NCBI RefSeq assembly: GCF_030693775.1
Contig: NZ_JAUXZY010000004.1
Coordinates: 496,001 to 560,000 of the forward strand
Direction of reading: 5' to 3'
Origin: Polynucleobacter sp.
GTDB taxonomy: Bacteria; Pseudomonadota; Gammaproteobacteria; Burkholderiales; Burkholderiaceae
DNA length: 64,000 bases
This document shows, in pieces, positions 44,078-54,841 of this stretch. The notes under the pieces were generated by a model. It was not told where the DNA came from, did not search any database, and saw nothing but the letters and a program-made list of their open reading frames with translations. Within the stretch, counting starts at the first letter, position 1, and each line of letters starts with the position of its first letter. The translations under genes were made by a program, and so were the position numbers.

Positions 44078-45289
44078 ATGATTCAAATTGAAACCGCATG
44101 GCTGCTATTGCTCCCCGTTCTTTTTGGGCTGGGATGGCTTGCCTCGCGTTGGGATCTGCGCCTTGAGAGCCGAATGGATGAGCGCGAGCGCATGCTACAA
44201 CAGCGTTCCACTTTTAAAGGACTCAGTCTTTTATTAAACGAGCAGCCAGATCAAGCAATTGAAGCGCTTGTTAAGGTTGCCCAGCTAGACCCTGAGACGG
44301 TCGACCTTCATTTTTCATTGGGAAATTTATTTCGTCGTCGTGGCGAGACTGAACGTGCGATCCGCATTCATCAGCATTTGGCTGGTAGGGATGATTTAAA
44401 GCCCCGCGACCGTGATCATGCAGCCTATGAGTTGGGCCGTGACTTTTTGCGTGCAGGCTTACTGGACCGTGCGGAGGCGTCCTTGAATCAAGTGGGCGAG
44501 GGTAAGTACAGCGTTCCAGCCAAAGAAAGTCTTTTGGAGATGTACCAAGTGGAGCGCGATTGGAAAAAAGCCATCGTCGCGGCTACTGAACTAGAGGTAT
44601 TACAGGATAAGAGTCATCAAACCGAGATTGCCCAGTTTTATTGTGAACTGGCCCAAGAGGCTTTACGGCGCAAAGACATGCTTGACGCGGAACAGTCGAT
44701 TGATCGCGCTTTACAGGCGGTTCCGGCGCAGGCCAGGGCATTAATTTTGCAGGGCGACTATTTGGTGGCGATGGATCGCCCAGGTCAAGCAATTGAGGTG
44801 TGGAGTCAGGTGGCCGAAAAACACCCTGCTTACATGCACTTGGTGGCCGATCGCTGGATGGCGGCTCATGCTTCTGTTGATAAAACCGATGCTGGCTTGG
44901 ATCACCTCATCACCTTGCTGCGTACTCAGTCGGCTGGTGAGCTATTGGATATCGTACACAAGCACATGATGTTGATTCGTGGACCTGCGGCAACGGAGGT
45001 CATGTTGGTTGGAGTGATGCAACATACCCCTAGCTTGACGGCGCTTTCGAAGTTGGCAGAAACGCGTTTGGCTTTAGCTGAAGCAAATGGTAGCCCAGAG
45101 CGCGTTGCTGATTTACAAGCAACTTTGGGTCTCCTAAAGCAACGCACCACTACATTGGCACGCTATACCTGCGGTAACTGCGGCTTTAGAGCAAGGCGCT
45201 TCTACTGGCAATGTCCAGGATGCAATCATTGGGAGGCATACTCCCCAAGACGCAGTGAAGGGGTCGCAGTAAGTGGCCCATCCATGTAA
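44078..45289 (+). CDS. lapB: Lipopolysaccharide assembly protein LapB
   Basis: 403 residues: N-terminal membrane helix (TAWLLLLPVLFGLGWLAS), about nine TPR repeats and a C-terminal rubredoxin-like zinc site YTCGNCGFRARRFYWQCPGC. LapB controls LpxC turnover with FtsH and so balances LPS with phospholipid. Its place before ugd-hldE-hldD, all LPS-sugar genes, fits. Confidence 0.93.
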   Translation: MIQIETAWLLLLPVLFGLGWLASRWDLRLESRMDERERMLQQRSTFKGLSLLLNEQPDQAIEALVKVAQLDPETVDLHFSLGNLFRRRGETERAIRIHQHLAGRDDLKPRDRDHAAYELGRDFLRAGLLDRAEASLNQVGEGKYSVPAKESLLEMYQVERDWKKAIVAATELEVLQDKSHQTEIAQFYCELAQEALRRKDMLDAEQSIDRALQAVPAQARALILQGDYLVAMDRPGQAIEVWSQVAEKHPAYMHLVADRWMAAHASVDKTDAGLDHLITLLRTQSAGELLDIVHKHMMLIRGPAATEVMLVGVMQHTPSLTALSKLAETRLALAEANGSPERVADLQATLGLLKQRTTTLARYTCGNCGFRARRFYWQCPGCNHWEAYSPRRSEGVAVSGPSM

Positions 45290-45318
45290 CTTATTTGTTT
45301 AAGAACGGTTAATACTTT

Positions 45319-46683
45319 ATGAAAGTCACCATCATTGGCAGTGGATACGTCGGATTAGTGACCGGTGCTTGCTTGGCCGAGCAAGGCAATAATGTTTTCT
45401 GTCTGGACTTGGATCCCAAGAAAATCGCCATTCTAAATTCTGGTGGCGTGCCTATTTATGAGCCTGGCCTCAAAGAAATGATTGAGCGCAACCGCGCAGC
45501 AGGGCGTTTGCAATTCTCAACCGATATTGCCGCATCGGTAGCGCATGGCGATATCCAATTTATTGCGGTAGGCACACCGCCGGATGAAGATGGCTCTGCT
45601 GACTTGCAGTATGTGGTTGCTGCAGCTCGCAATATTGGTCGCCATATGACTACGGCCAAAGTTGTAGTCGATAAATCAACGGTTCCAGTCGGCACAGCTG
45701 AAAAGGTGACTGCAGCCATTGCTGAAGAATTAAATAAGCGCGGCCTGTCACCAGAGCTTTGTTCGGTTGTGTCCAATCCGGAGTTTTTGAAAGAGGGCGC
45801 TGCGGTGGAGGACTTTATGCGGCCTGACCGCATTGTGATTGGGACAGATAGCAATCCACCTGGATTACGAGCGAGAGAGCAGATGCGCAAGCTCTATGCG
45901 CCGTTTAATCGCCACCATGAGCGTACCTATTACATGGACGTAAAGAGTGCAGAGCTGACAAAGTACGCAGCAAACGCGATGTTGGCAACGCGCATTTCAT
46001 TTATGAATGAGTTAGCTAATCTTGCGGACGTCGTGGGCGCCGATATTGAAGCTGTACGGCAAGGTATTGGTTCGGATTCTCGCATTGGGTACGGCTTTTT
46101 GTACTCCGGTACAGGTTATGGCGGATCCTGCTTTCCTAAAGACGTTTCGGCACTGAGTAAAACAGCGCTTGAGCATGGGCGCGACTTAAAGATATTGCAA
46201 GCGGTTGAGGCGGTAAACGAGGCGCAGAAAACCATCTTGGTTGAAAAGATCGAGAAGCGTTTTGGTTCAGATCTAAAGAATATGAAGTTTGCCATCTGGG
46301 GTTTAGCATTCAAGCCCAATACCGACGATATGCGTGAAGCCCCCAGTAGAGTCATCATTGCTGAACTAGTCAAGCGCGGCGCGTCTGTGGTGGCCTATGA
46401 CCCTGTTGCTATGCCTGAGGCAGCCCATTGTTTAGAGGTCGATTTTGCGAACAATGCGGAGGGGCGTAAGCGCGTTTCCATGGTTGATCAGCCGATGGAT
46501 GCCTTGGACGGCTGCGATGCCTTGGTTATCGTTACCGAGTGGAAGGCCTTTCGTAGCCCTGATTTTGATTTACTCAAGCAAAAACTCAAATCCCCCGTCA
46601 TTTTTGATGGCCGAAACCTCTATGAGCCCCAAGCTATGCAAGAATTGGGTTTTGAATACCAAGGTATTGGCCGCCACAACTGA
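45319..46683 (+). CDS. ugd: UDP-glucose 6-dehydrogenase
   Basis: 454 residues. NAD motif [20 protein letters not shown] and the catalytic cysteine in [14 protein letters not shown], with the C-terminal [16 protein letters not shown]. Makes UDP-glucuronate for surface sugars. Possibly an operon with hldE and hldD (8-base gap). Confidence 0.95.
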   Translation: MKVTIIGSGYVGLVTGACLAEQGNNVFCLDLDPKKIAILNSGGVPIYEPGLKEMIERNRAAGRLQFSTDIAASVAHGDIQFIAVGTPPDEDGSADLQYVVAAARNIGRHMTTAKVVVDKSTVPVGTAEKVTAAIAEELNKRGLSPELCSVVSNPEFLKEGAAVEDFMRPDRIVIGTDSNPPGLRAREQMRKLYAPFNRHHERTYYMDVKSAELTKYAANAMLATRISFMNELANLADVVGADIEAVRQGIGSDSRIGYGFLYSGTGYGGSCFPKDVSALSKTALEHGRDLKILQAVEAVNEAQKTILVEKIEKRFGSDLKNMKFAIWGLAFKPNTDDMREAPSRVIIAELVKRGASVVAYDPVAMPEAAHCLEVDFANNAEGRKRVSMVDQPMDALDGCDALVIVTEWKAFRSPDFDLLKQKLKSPVIFDGRNLYEPQAMQELGFEYQGIGRHN

Positions 46684-46691
46684 GCACGATC

Positions 46692-47627
46692 ATGACTGTA
46701 GAAAAAGCGAACCGCGCGCAATTTGCTAAAACCAATTTACTAGTGGTTGGCGATGTGATGCTTGATCGCTATTGGTTCGGCGATTCGGATCGGATTTCAC
46801 CAGAGGCACCAGTTCCAGTAGTGCAGGTCTCCAAAGTGGATGAACGTTTGGGCGGCGCTGCCAACGTGGCACGCAACGTTGCTGCACTCGGAGCCAATAC
46901 AACGATCCTTGGTGTTGTGGGTGAGGATGAAGCAGGCCATCGCATTGGTGAGCTACTAAAGCAGAGCGGTGTTAATAGTCAATTGGAGGTGGATCCCAAA
47001 GTTCCAACCACTGTGAAATTACGAGTGATTGCACGCCAGCAACAATTGATCCGTTTGGATTTTGAAGAGACCCCCAGCGAAACCGCCCTAGAGCAAAAGC
47101 GGGCGCGGTTTGAAAAGGCCCTGGGTGCAGCCGATGTGCTCGTACTGTCGGATTACGGCAAGGGAGCTTTGAGTCAGGTTGCTGCAATGATTGAATACGC
47201 GCGGGCACAAAACAAAGTCATTTTGGTTGACCCGAAGGGCGAAGACTACGAAAAATACCGTGGTGCTACCGTTATCACTCCGAATCGCAGTGAGTTACGT
47301 CAGGTTGTAGGGCGATGGGCAGATGAAACTGACCTGACGCAGCGCGCGCAAGAGCTCAGACGTTCGCTTGGGATTCAGGCGCTGCTCCTTACCCGCTCCG
47401 AAGAGGGGATGAGTTTGTTTACCGATCAGGGTGTTTCGCATGTGCGCGCACAGGCGCGTGAGGTATTTGATGTATCTGGTGCCGGCGATACCGTGATTGC
47501 AACCTTAGCGGTGGCCCTTGCGGCGCAGTGGCCGCTTGACCGGGCCATGGCATTAGCCAATCGCGCCGGCGGTATAGTGGTGGGTAAGCTAGGCACCGCA
47601 ACCGTAACTTCGGAGGAATTGCAGTGA
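46692..47627 (+). CDS. rfaE1: D-glycero-beta-D-manno-heptose-7-phosphate kinase (HldE domain I)
   Basis: 311 residues, PfkB-type kinase: [36 protein letters not shown] and the anion-hole [19 protein letters not shown]. Only the kinase half of HldE is present; the nucleotidyltransferase domain must be a separate gene elsewhere, as known for Burkholderiales. Overlaps hldD by 4 bases. Confidence 0.93.
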   Translation: MTVEKANRAQFAKTNLLVVGDVMLDRYWFGDSDRISPEAPVPVVQVSKVDERLGGAANVARNVAALGANTTILGVVGEDEAGHRIGELLKQSGVNSQLEVDPKVPTTVKLRVIARQQQLIRLDFEETPSETALEQKRARFEKALGAADVLVLSDYGKGALSQVAAMIEYARAQNKVILVDPKGEDYEKYRGATVITPNRSELRQVVGRWADETDLTQRAQELRRSLGIQALLLTRSEEGMSLFTDQGVSHVRAQAREVFDVSGAGDTVIATLAVALAAQWPLDRAMALANRAGGIVVGKLGTATVTSEELQ

Positions 47628-48646
47628 CCATTATTGTGACGGGCGCCGCTGGATTTATCGGCGCAAATCTAGTGCAGGCCCTCAATGCGAGAGGCGAAAA
47701 AAACATCATTGCCGTGGATGATTTACGCCCAGCAGATAAATACCGTAATTTGGCTGACCTCGACATTATTGATTACTTGGACAAGGATGAGTTCCTTGAG
47801 GCATTCGCTAGTGGGCGCTTGGGTAAAATCAAAGCGGTTTTTCATGAAGGGGCTTGCTCCGACACCATGGAAACCGACGGTATTTTTATGATGGCGAATA
47901 ACTACCGCTACTCCATGGATTTGCTGGATATTTGTACCGAAGAAAGTGTGCCATTGTTGTATGCATCCTCTGCAGCCACCTACGGTGGATCCGATACCTT
48001 TGTTGAAAGCCGGGAGCACGAGAAGCCGCTGAATATCTATGGCTACTCCAAGTTTTTATTTGACCAAGTGATGCGCAAGCGCTTTGCTGAGAAAGTAAAT
48101 ACAGCCCAGGTAGTTGGATTCCGTTACTTTAATGTGTATGGGCCGCGTGAGTCGCATAAGGGCCGCATGGCATCCGTTGCATTTCACCAATACCATCAGT
48201 TTAAAAACCACGGCGTGGTGAAGCTCTTTGGCGAATACGGCGGCTATGCTGCAGGTGAGCAGAGCCGCGATTTTGTTTCAGTGGAAGACGTAGTCAAAGT
48301 CAATTTGTTTTTTTATGACCACCCTGAAAAGAGTGGCATTTTTAATTTGGGTAGCGGCAAAGCTCAGCCCTTTAATGATGTTGCCCATGCTGTCGTCAAC
48401 TCGATGCGGCGTATTGCAGGCCAAGCGCCAGCTAGCTTATCGGAATTGGTCAAGCAAGGCTTGATTGAATACATTCCCTTTCCGGATGCTTTGCGTGGCA
48501 AATACCAATGCTTTACGCAAGCAGACCAAACTAAACTCAGGCAGGCCGGCTATGCAGATGCCTTCCTCAATGTAGAACAGGGTGTGGGGCGATATATTGA
48601 TTGGCTTTCTGCCAATGCTGATTTTCTCAGTCAGCCGAGCGCCTAA
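47624..48646 (+). CDS. rfaD: ADP-glyceromanno-heptose 6-epimerase
   Basis: 340 residues, short-chain epimerase: [20 protein letters not shown], catalytic YxxxK in [10 protein letters not shown], and [15 protein letters not shown]. Last step to ADP-L-glycero-D-manno-heptose for the LPS inner core. Starts inside rfaE1 by 4 bases. Confidence 0.95.
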   Translation: MTIIVTGAAGFIGANLVQALNARGEKNIIAVDDLRPADKYRNLADLDIIDYLDKDEFLEAFASGRLGKIKAVFHEGACSDTMETDGIFMMANNYRYSMDLLDICTEESVPLLYASSAATYGGSDTFVESREHEKPLNIYGYSKFLFDQVMRKRFAEKVNTAQVVGFRYFNVYGPRESHKGRMASVAFHQYHQFKNHGVVKLFGEYGGYAAGEQSRDFVSVEDVVKVNLFFYDHPEKSGIFNLGSGKAQPFNDVAHAVVNSMRRIAGQAPASLSELVKQGLIEYIPFPDALRGKYQCFTQADQTKLRQAGYADAFLNVEQGVGRYIDWLSANADFLSQPSA

Positions 48647-48817
48647 GCAGACAAAGGCGTAATCCAGATTCATATCTGCTGCAGGTGATTACAGATTTCG
48701 GCGTAGTCATCCTGTCAGGGGTCGATTTATAGTCAACTACTCCAGTTTGTGATCGTTATGTACAGTCCTTGTGCGCAATTTAGCCCAAGGATTTTTTAAC
48801 GATCAAAAGGGGTTGAT

Positions 48818-49282
48818 ATGATTCAAAAATTTCGTTCGTATGTGCGTCAATATGCATTTCAAGTAGCGCTGATGTCCTTGTTAGTGCCTGTCATTGGAGT
48901 CGGTGTGTCGGATGCAATCGCATCGCCTGTGAATGTCAATAGTGCTAGTCAGTCTGAGCTTGAAAGTATTAAAGGCTTGGGCCCATCAAAGGCGCGCGCT
49001 ATCATTTCAGAGCGAGAGGATGGCGGCTTTTATCGTGATGCCAACGACTTACAGCAGCGGGTTCGGGGGATCGGGATGAAGTCAGTAGAAAAGATGGTTG
49101 ATAACGGCTTAACCATTGAGTCTCCCAGCGCCTACCGTGAAACCCGCAATGGCGCTAGAGCAAGTTCACGTGTACAAGGCGAGCCGACGTCGCGCGCAAG
49201 CCGATCGCAAGGGCGCTCGCGGGAAGCGCACGATCAGCACCCCACATCCAAGAGGGGGAAAGGCCAAAAAAACTGGGAATAA
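48818..49282 (+). CDS. ComEA-like helix-hairpin-helix protein
   Basis: 154 residues. N-terminal signal/membrane helix (VALMSLLVPVIGVGVSDAIA), one HhH pair: VNVNSASQSELESIKGLGPS and VRGIGMKSVEKMVDN. After residue 110 a basic, disordered tail (SRVQGEPTSRASRSQGRSRE) follows that ordinary short ComEA proteins lack. It likely binds DNA in the periplasm, for uptake in transformation or anchoring. AAAAGGGG lies just before the start. Confidence 0.85.
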   Translation: MIQKFRSYVRQYAFQVALMSLLVPVIGVGVSDAIASPVNVNSASQSELESIKGLGPSKARAIISEREDGGFYRDANDLQQRVRGIGMKSVEKMVDNGLTIESPSAYRETRNGARASSRVQGEPTSRASRSQGRSREAHDQHPTSKRGKGQKNWE

Positions 49283-49357
49283 ACGCCGCCCCAATCTGAA
49301 ATAGCGCATTAGCAGTTCAATTCACCGGATTGGCGGGCTTGTGGCTAAAATAGTTCA

Positions 49358-50284
49358 ATGAACTCGCCCGCCAATAATCACTTTCCCTACATGACCATCT
49401 CCCAAACGGTTGGGAATACGCCCTTAGTGCGTTTGCAGCGCATACCGGGGGCGGACATCATTGCCCGCGGCAATGTTGTTTTAGGCAAACTTGAAGGTAA
49501 TAATCCAGCGGGATCCGTTAAAGATCGACCTGCGCTATCGATGATTGTGCGCGCACAAGAACGCGGCGAGATTCAGCCAGGCGATACCTTAATTGAAGCG
49601 ACTAGCGGTAATACCGGCATTGCCTTGGCCATGGCCGCTGCGATGTTGGGTTACAAAATGGTGCTGGTGATGCCCGAGAATCAAAGTTTAGAACGCCGAC
49701 AAAGTATGGCGGCCTACGGGGCTGAGCTGATTCTGACGGCCGCAACTGGAGGTATGGAGCTAGCGCGTGACTATGCCTTGCAGTTACAAAAAGAAGGGCG
49801 TGGCCGCTTACTGGATCAGTTTTCAAATTTAGATAATCCCCGCGCGCACCTCGAGACAACTGGCCCTGAGATTTGGCGTGATACCCATGGGCAAGTTACG
49901 CATTTTGTTTCTTCTATGGGCACTACCGGGACGATTACTGGGGTCTCTACGTATTTAAAGTCGATGAATCCAGCGATTCAGATTATTGGCGCGCAGCCGT
50001 CCGAGGGATCGCAGATTCCGGGTATTCGGAAGTGGGCCCCGGAATACCTACCTAAAATTTATCAAGCAGACCGAGTGGATCGCATTGAGTATGTCAGCCA
50101 AGGTGAGGCTGAGGAAATGGCTCGTCGTATGGCGGCAGAAGAGGGTATTTTTTGTGGCATCTCAGCAGCAGGAGCCCTTGTGATTGCCTTGCGTATTGCG
50201 CAGGAAGTAGAAAACGCCACGATTGTATTTATTGTGTGTGATCGCGGGGATCGCTACCTTTCGACTGGTGTATTTCCAGCCTAG
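49358..50284 (+). CDS. cysM: Cysteine synthase B
   Basis: 308 residues, PLP beta-family synthase. PLP lysine in LEGNNPAGSVKDRPALSMI; ATSGNTGIALAMAAAMLGYK is the substrate loop. The N-terminus (ISQTVGNTPLVRLQRIPG) and length fit CysM. Makes cysteine from O-acetylserine, or S-sulfocysteine from thiosulfate. Ends 4 bases inside the convergent mltB. Confidence 0.92.
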   Translation: MNSPANNHFPYMTISQTVGNTPLVRLQRIPGADIIARGNVVLGKLEGNNPAGSVKDRPALSMIVRAQERGEIQPGDTLIEATSGNTGIALAMAAAMLGYKMVLVMPENQSLERRQSMAAYGAELILTAATGGMELARDYALQLQKEGRGRLLDQFSNLDNPRAHLETTGPEIWRDTHGQVTHFVSSMGTTGTITGVSTYLKSMNPAIQIIGAQPSEGSQIPGIRKWAPEYLPKIYQADRVDRIEYVSQGEAEEMARRMAAEEGIFCGISAAGALVIALRIAQEVENATIVFIVCDRGDRYLSTGVFPA

Positions 50285-51603
50285 TTAGCCTTTGGTTTTT
50301 TAGGCTTTTGCGTCTTTTTTACAGCAGACTTCTTGGTTTTGGCGGTCGGTGTAGCTGGGCTTTTAGGGACTACGCTTTGGTTTTCGTAACCGAGGGCTTC
50401 GGCAAACTCAGCGACACTCTGCGCATAAAAATAGCTTCGGTTGTATTGAACAATACTGAGAAAGTTCTCTAGACCAACAACATAGCGCACCTCATCATTG
50501 CCTTGCGCGTTGATGAATGGCAGATCGATAATGAGCGCTTTACTTTGGGATGCTACCCCACCCGTCTGGAGATCGCCATAGCGACTATCCAAGATGCCCA
50601 AATCAATGAATTCCTGTACGGTGTGCTTTGCATCTGGCAGACCATCGGCTAAGCGTCGAATAGCGGCCTGGTTCTGTTCCGTTTCTGTAATTGGAAAGTA
50701 GATTGGCATCCCGGGCTGCCAGCCGTGCATCCGTAAAAAGCGCGCTACGCTGGCAATGGCATCTGGCCGGCTTTGCCGTAAATCAATCACGCCATCCCCA
50801 TCCCCATCCTTAGCGAAATTGCGGATGCTACCGGGCATAAACTGCGGCAGGCCAATTGCGCCTGCATAGGAGCTGGTTTGATTGAGGCAGCGATCAAATG
50901 CATTGGTTTTAATCGATGGGGTTTTGGCACTCCGCGTTGAATTGCCGCCGGCCTCGGCCCAACAAAGCAGAATCAGTTGCTTGAGCTGGTCTTGAAAAAG
51001 AGCTTCACGGCTGGCACGATTCGGCGTATCGGGGTAGTTAAATGCCAGGGTGGATAAAACATCCTTAACCTTAAAGCTACCCATGTTGCGGCCATAAATC
51101 GTCTCTACGCCAATGATCGAAGCGATGACCGTTCCAGGGACGCCAGTTTCGCGCTCCACTTGATCTAGGTAGGGACGATTTTGTTCAATAAAAGCCAACC
51201 CTGCCTTGATTCGAGCGGGCTCGATAAAGCGCCCGCGATAGGCGGCCCAGTTTTTCTTAAATCCAGGCGGCCCTGGCATGACCAATTTACGTACTTGGGC
51301 TAGATTTTTGCTATCCGCAAATGCGGTCTCTAGCGATCCGAGTGGGATGCCCTCAGTCTTGCTAATGTACGCCAACATGGCTTGGAGGTTTTGGCTAAGC
51401 TGCTGCTCTGCCGCCTGTCCGCCCACTTGGTTTACGATAGAAGTGTCGGGAACGGTTTTGCTAGGCAGCGTTGCTTCGGAGTTGGGTGGTACTGAGGCGC
51501 AAGCGGATAAGAGGGCAATGGCGATACTGGCGAGTAGGAGGCAGATTCCCCTATGACTAAAGTAAGACCCAATGCGGGGAAGAATTAAAAAAAGGTTCAC
51601 CAA
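50281..51603 (-). CDS. mltB: Lytic murein transglycosylase B
   Basis: 440 residues. Lipobox LLSAC in IAIALLSACASVPP, so it is a lipoprotein. Catalytic Glu in ASIIGVETIYGRNMGSFKV, then SYAGAIGLPQFMPGSIRNFA and DGDGDGVIDLRQSRPDAIAS. It cuts peptidoglycan. The C-terminal 30 residues are Lys/Pro-rich (KKSAVKKTQKPKKPKAN), an unusual basic tail. Confidence 0.9.
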   Translation of the reverse strand: MVNLFLILPRIGSYFSHRGICLLLASIAIALLSACASVPPNSEATLPSKTVPDTSIVNQVGGQAAEQQLSQNLQAMLAYISKTEGIPLGSLETAFADSKNLAQVRKLVMPGPPGFKKNWAAYRGRFIEPARIKAGLAFIEQNRPYLDQVERETGVPGTVIASIIGVETIYGRNMGSFKVKDVLSTLAFNYPDTPNRASREALFQDQLKQLILLCWAEAGGNSTRSAKTPSIKTNAFDRCLNQTSSYAGAIGLPQFMPGSIRNFAKDGDGDGVIDLRQSRPDAIASVARFLRMHGWQPGMPIYFPITETEQNQAAIRRLADGLPDAKHTVQEFIDLGILDSRYGDLQTGGVASQSKALIIDLPFINAQGNDEVRYVVGLENFLSIVQYNRSYFYAQSVAEFAEALGYENQSVVPKSPATPTAKTKKSAVKKTQKPKKPKAN

Positions 51604-51655
51604 CTGATTTTATAGATAAATTTGCTTGGATGGACGATATAAAGAGGTGAGAAGA

Positions 51656-52576
51656 ATGACAACAGCATACATAAGCCACAGTGATTTTTTAAGGCACGAA
51701 ATGGGCAGTCATCACCCGGAGTGCCCAGAGCGCATTCAGGCGATTGAAGACCAACTCATTTTGAGCCGCGTCGATGGTTATTTAAAGCGGATCGAACCAC
51801 CGCTGGCCACAACCGAGCAAGTCGAGCTCGTTCATAGTGCTGACCACGTGGAATATGTCACTGGCCACTCGCCAACATCGGGTTACTTTATGCTCGATGG
51901 CGACACCATTATGAATCCGGCTACCTTGACGGTGTCATTGCGTGCCGCAGGTGCCGCTATTGCGGGCGTCGATGCGGTCATGAAGGGCGAAGTTGAAAAC
52001 GCATTTTGTGCTATCCGCCCACCTGGCCACCATGCTGAGCCAACCCGTTCGATGGGTTTCTGTGTTTTTAATAACATCGCGATTGCGGCGCGTTACGCAA
52101 TCAGTGCATACGGCCTTGAACGGGTGGCCATTATTGATTTTGATGTCCACCATGGTAACGGCACTGAAGCGGCATTTTATGATGATCCTAAAATTCTGAT
52201 GTGCAGTTTTTTTCAACATCCTTTTTATCCCTATAGCGGCCTAGATCATTCCGACAATATGGTGAACATGCCGATGCCCGCCTCAACCAAAGGGGACGTG
52301 GTTCGCAAGATGATTACTGAAACCTGGCTGCCACGCTTAAGGGCTTTTGAGCCTGAATTAATTTTAATTTCTGCAGGCTTTGATGCCCACCGCGAGGATG
52401 ATTTAGGTCAAATGGGCTTGGTCGAGGATGATTACGTTTGGATGACCCAGCGCCTCAAAGAGATCGCCAAGGAGTCTGCGGGCGGCCGCATTGTGAGCTG
52501 CCTTGAGGGGGGTTATAACCTCTCTGCTTTAGGGCGAAGTGTGGTGGCCCATGTGAAGGCCTTAGCAGACATCTAA
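51656..52576 (+). CDS. Histone deacetylase family protein
   Basis: 306 residues, arginase/deacetylase fold. Active-site IRPPGHHAEPTRSMGFCVFN and the metal ligands in IIDFDVHHGNGTEAAFY, plus LISAGFDAHREDDLG. Bacterial members deacetylate acetylpolyamines or acetoin-type substrates. The ATG at 51656 has a GAGGTGAG box; a TTG at 51626 is less likely. Confidence 0.9.
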   Translation: MTTAYISHSDFLRHEMGSHHPECPERIQAIEDQLILSRVDGYLKRIEPPLATTEQVELVHSADHVEYVTGHSPTSGYFMLDGDTIMNPATLTVSLRAAGAAIAGVDAVMKGEVENAFCAIRPPGHHAEPTRSMGFCVFNNIAIAARYAISAYGLERVAIIDFDVHHGNGTEAAFYDDPKILMCSFFQHPFYPYSGLDHSDNMVNMPMPASTKGDVVRKMITETWLPRLRAFEPELILISAGFDAHREDDLGQMGLVEDDYVWMTQRLKEIAKESAGGRIVSCLEGGYNLSALGRSVVAHVKALADI

Positions 52577-52650
52577 GTGCTCAAGCCGAATGCCCCGCGG
52601 GCGAGTAAAATAAAACGTATAGACCCCATAGAGAAGACAAAGAAAGTGCC

Positions 52651-53400
52651 ATGAAAATTCTGGTTGCGGTGAAGCGTGTTGTTGATTACAACGTCAAGAT
52701 TCGAGTCAAATCTGACCAGTCCGGTGTTGACACCGCGAATGTGAAGATGAGCATGAATCCATTCGATGAAATTGCAGTGGAAGAGGCCATTCGTTTAAAA
52801 GAGGCTGGCATTGCAAGCGAGATTGTGGTTTTCTCCGCAGGGAGTCAGCAATGCCAAGAGACGCTTCGAACCGCACTGGCAATTGGCGCTGATCGCGCCA
52901 TCCTGGTTGAAACTGATGTTGACTTACAGCCTTTGGCGGTAGCGAAGTTGTTGCAAGCCGTATGCGCTAAAGAGCAGCCTCAATTAATCATTTTGGGCAA
53001 GCAAGCCATTGATGATGACAGCAATCAGACCGGTCAAATGTTGGCAGCCCTCATGGATATACCTCAAGCCACCTTCGCATCGAAAGTGACTGTTGTAGAT
53101 GGCGCGCTCAATGTGACACGCGAAGTCGACGGTGGTCTAGAAACCATTTCCATGAGTCTGCCAGCGGTGATTACTACCGATTTGCGCCTGAATGAGCCCC
53201 GCTACGTTACTTTGCCTAACATCATGAAGGCAAAGAAAAAAGAATTGGAAATCATGAGGCCCGACGCATTAGGGGTTGACGTTACTCCGCATTTGAAAAC
53301 CATCAAAGTCGAAGAGCCGCCAAAACGAACGGCGGGCATTCTCGTCGCAGACGTTGCGGCGCTGGTGGATAAATTAAAAAATGAAGCGAAGGTGATTTAA
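52651..53400 (+). CDS. etfB: Electron transfer flavoprotein subunit beta
   Basis: 249 residues. [19 protein letters not shown] at the start and [19 protein letters not shown]; the ETF-beta signature [20 protein letters not shown] lies near residue 155. It binds AMP and docks acyl-CoA dehydrogenases. Stop and etfA start are adjacent. Confidence 0.96.
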   Translation: MKILVAVKRVVDYNVKIRVKSDQSGVDTANVKMSMNPFDEIAVEEAIRLKEAGIASEIVVFSAGSQQCQETLRTALAIGADRAILVETDVDLQPLAVAKLLQAVCAKEQPQLIILGKQAIDDDSNQTGQMLAALMDIPQATFASKVTVVDGALNVTREVDGGLETISMSLPAVITTDLRLNEPRYVTLPNIMKAKKKELEIMRPDALGVDVTPHLKTIKVEEPPKRTAGILVADVAALVDKLKNEAKVI

Positions 53401-54339
53401 ATGGCCGCACTTGTATTAGCCGAGCACGATAACCAGACCCTCAAGGCGGCTACCTTAAACACCGTAACAGCGGCCCTTGCGTGTAGCCCTGAAGTCGATA
53501 TTTTGGTGGCTGGTAGCAATGCCGATGCCGTGGCAACTGCAGCTGCAGCGATTCCAGGCGTTCGCAACGTTATTTTGATTGATGATGCTGCATTGCTTGA
53601 TCAACTGGCTGAGCCGGTAGCGGCACAAATTTTGGCGCTGGCCAGCGGGTACGAGCATCTCTTAGCAGCTGCTACTGCCCATGGCAAGAATGTGATGCCG
53701 CGGGTTGCTGCCAAATTGGACGTGGCTCAGGTGTCCGATATTACGAACGTGATTAGCGCTGATACCTTTGCTAGGCCCATCTACGCTGGCAATGCCATCG
53801 CCACAGTGCAGTCGCTGGATGCCAATAAAGTACTAACGGTACGAAGCACGGGCTTTGATGCGACCAGTGCTACTGGTGGAAATGCACCAATTGAAAAGCG
53901 CAATGCCACTCTGTGTGTGGGCGGCGCTACTTTTGTGGGCCGGGATTTAAGTAAGTCGGATCGCCCGGAGTTAACTGCTGCAAAAATAATCGTATCGGGC
54001 GGACGGGGCTTGGGTTCGGGTGAAAAATACCAAGAGTTAATAGCGCCGCTGGCCGATACACTCGGAGCCGCTTTGGGCGCATCGCGCGCTGCAGTGGATG
54101 CCGGCTATGTTCCTAACGACTACCAAGTGGGTCAGACCGGCAAGATTGTGGCGCCTGACCTGTATGTCGCAGTCGGAATCTCGGGTGCGATTCAGCACTT
54201 GGCTGGCATGAAAGACTCGAAAGTCATCGTGGCGATCAATAAAGATGCTGAGGCACCGATTTTTGGCGTTGCTGATTACGGCTTGGTTGCGGATTTGTTT
54301 ACAGCGGTACCAGAATTAACGAAGGCCTTAGAAAAGTAG
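53401..54339 (+). CDS. etfA: Electron transfer flavoprotein subunit alpha
   Basis: 312 residues. FAD-binding C-terminus: IIVSGGRGLGSGEKYQELI, VGQTGKIVAPDLYVAVGISG and AINKDAEAPIFGVADYGLVA. Moves electrons from beta-oxidation and other dehydrogenases to ETF-ubiquinone oxidoreductase. Ends before a clear terminator. Confidence 0.96.
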   Translation: MAALVLAEHDNQTLKAATLNTVTAALACSPEVDILVAGSNADAVATAAAAIPGVRNVILIDDAALLDQLAEPVAAQILALASGYEHLLAAATAHGKNVMPRVAAKLDVAQVSDITNVISADTFARPIYAGNAIATVQSLDANKVLTVRSTGFDATSATGGNAPIEKRNATLCVGGATFVGRDLSKSDRPELTAAKIIVSGGRGLGSGEKYQELIAPLADTLGAALGASRAAVDAGYVPNDYQVGQTGKIVAPDLYVAVGISGAIQHLAGMKDSKVIVAINKDAEAPIFGVADYGLVADLFTAVPELTKALEK

Positions 54340-54351
54340 ATCCGATTACAG

Positions 54352-54379
54352 TGGGGCTGATTAGCGGCCCCATTTTTTA
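54352..54379. terminator. Terminator after etfA
   Basis: Stem TGGGGC/GCCCCA (54352-54357 and 54367-54372) followed by TTTTTT. Sits between etfA and a convergent gene, whose stop it nearly reaches. Confidence 0.85.
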
Positions 54380-54823
54380 TTGCGATAACTTGCGCGCTTC
54401 AATCAGTTGAGAGATAAAGAATTGCTCAAATGCAATTGCAAAAAAGCTCATCATTAAGGCGGCACCAAACACCAAACAAAAAATCACCAGCAGAATAGTC
54501 GACCAGCCAGTTTGCGTTGCCTTTTCCGGCGAAATACCAGGATTGAATTCAGCATCCCAGCGCTCGCCACTGCGAAGACCGTAAGCAATGGTGGTTAAGA
54601 AGCTGGCTTCAATCGAGATAAAGCCTAGGGTCAATAAAAACCAGCCGGCAAATGAGCCGAGTTCGGTTGTGCTTAAGATGATCCAGCCACTGATACCGCC
54701 GATGATGGCCGCGAATTGCAGCCAACCCCAATACGATTTCAGCCCCTGTAAGTAAAGGCAATTAAAGCCAGCGCCGGGAAAAAAGAAGCCTAATGCGCAA
54801 AATAATAATTTAGACCGAATCAT
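54377..54823 (-). CDS. Hypothetical four-helix membrane protein
   Basis: 148 residues, with about four hydrophobic segments (ALGFFFPGAGFNCLYL; WLQFAAIIGGISGWIIL; GWFLLTLGFISIEASFLT; ILLVIFCLVFGAALMMSFFA) and a polar loop in between (RSGERWDAEFNPGISPEKAT). The N-terminal GFFFPGAGFNCLYLQ echoes TM2-type proteins. Function unknown. Possibly an operon with the META protein upstream (18-base gap). Confidence 0.75.
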   Translation of the reverse strand: MIRSKLLFCALGFFFPGAGFNCLYLQGLKSYWGWLQFAAIIGGISGWIILSTTELGSFAGWFLLTLGFISIEASFLTTIAYGLRSGERWDAEFNPGISPEKATQTGWSTILLVIFCLVFGAALMMSFFAIAFEQFFISQLIEARKLSQ

Positions 54824-54841
54824 GGTGTTGCATCCTTATGC

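Noticed and set aside
45456..45890. 144-aa frame on the minus strand
   Set aside because: Antisense to ugd, no start signal or domain.
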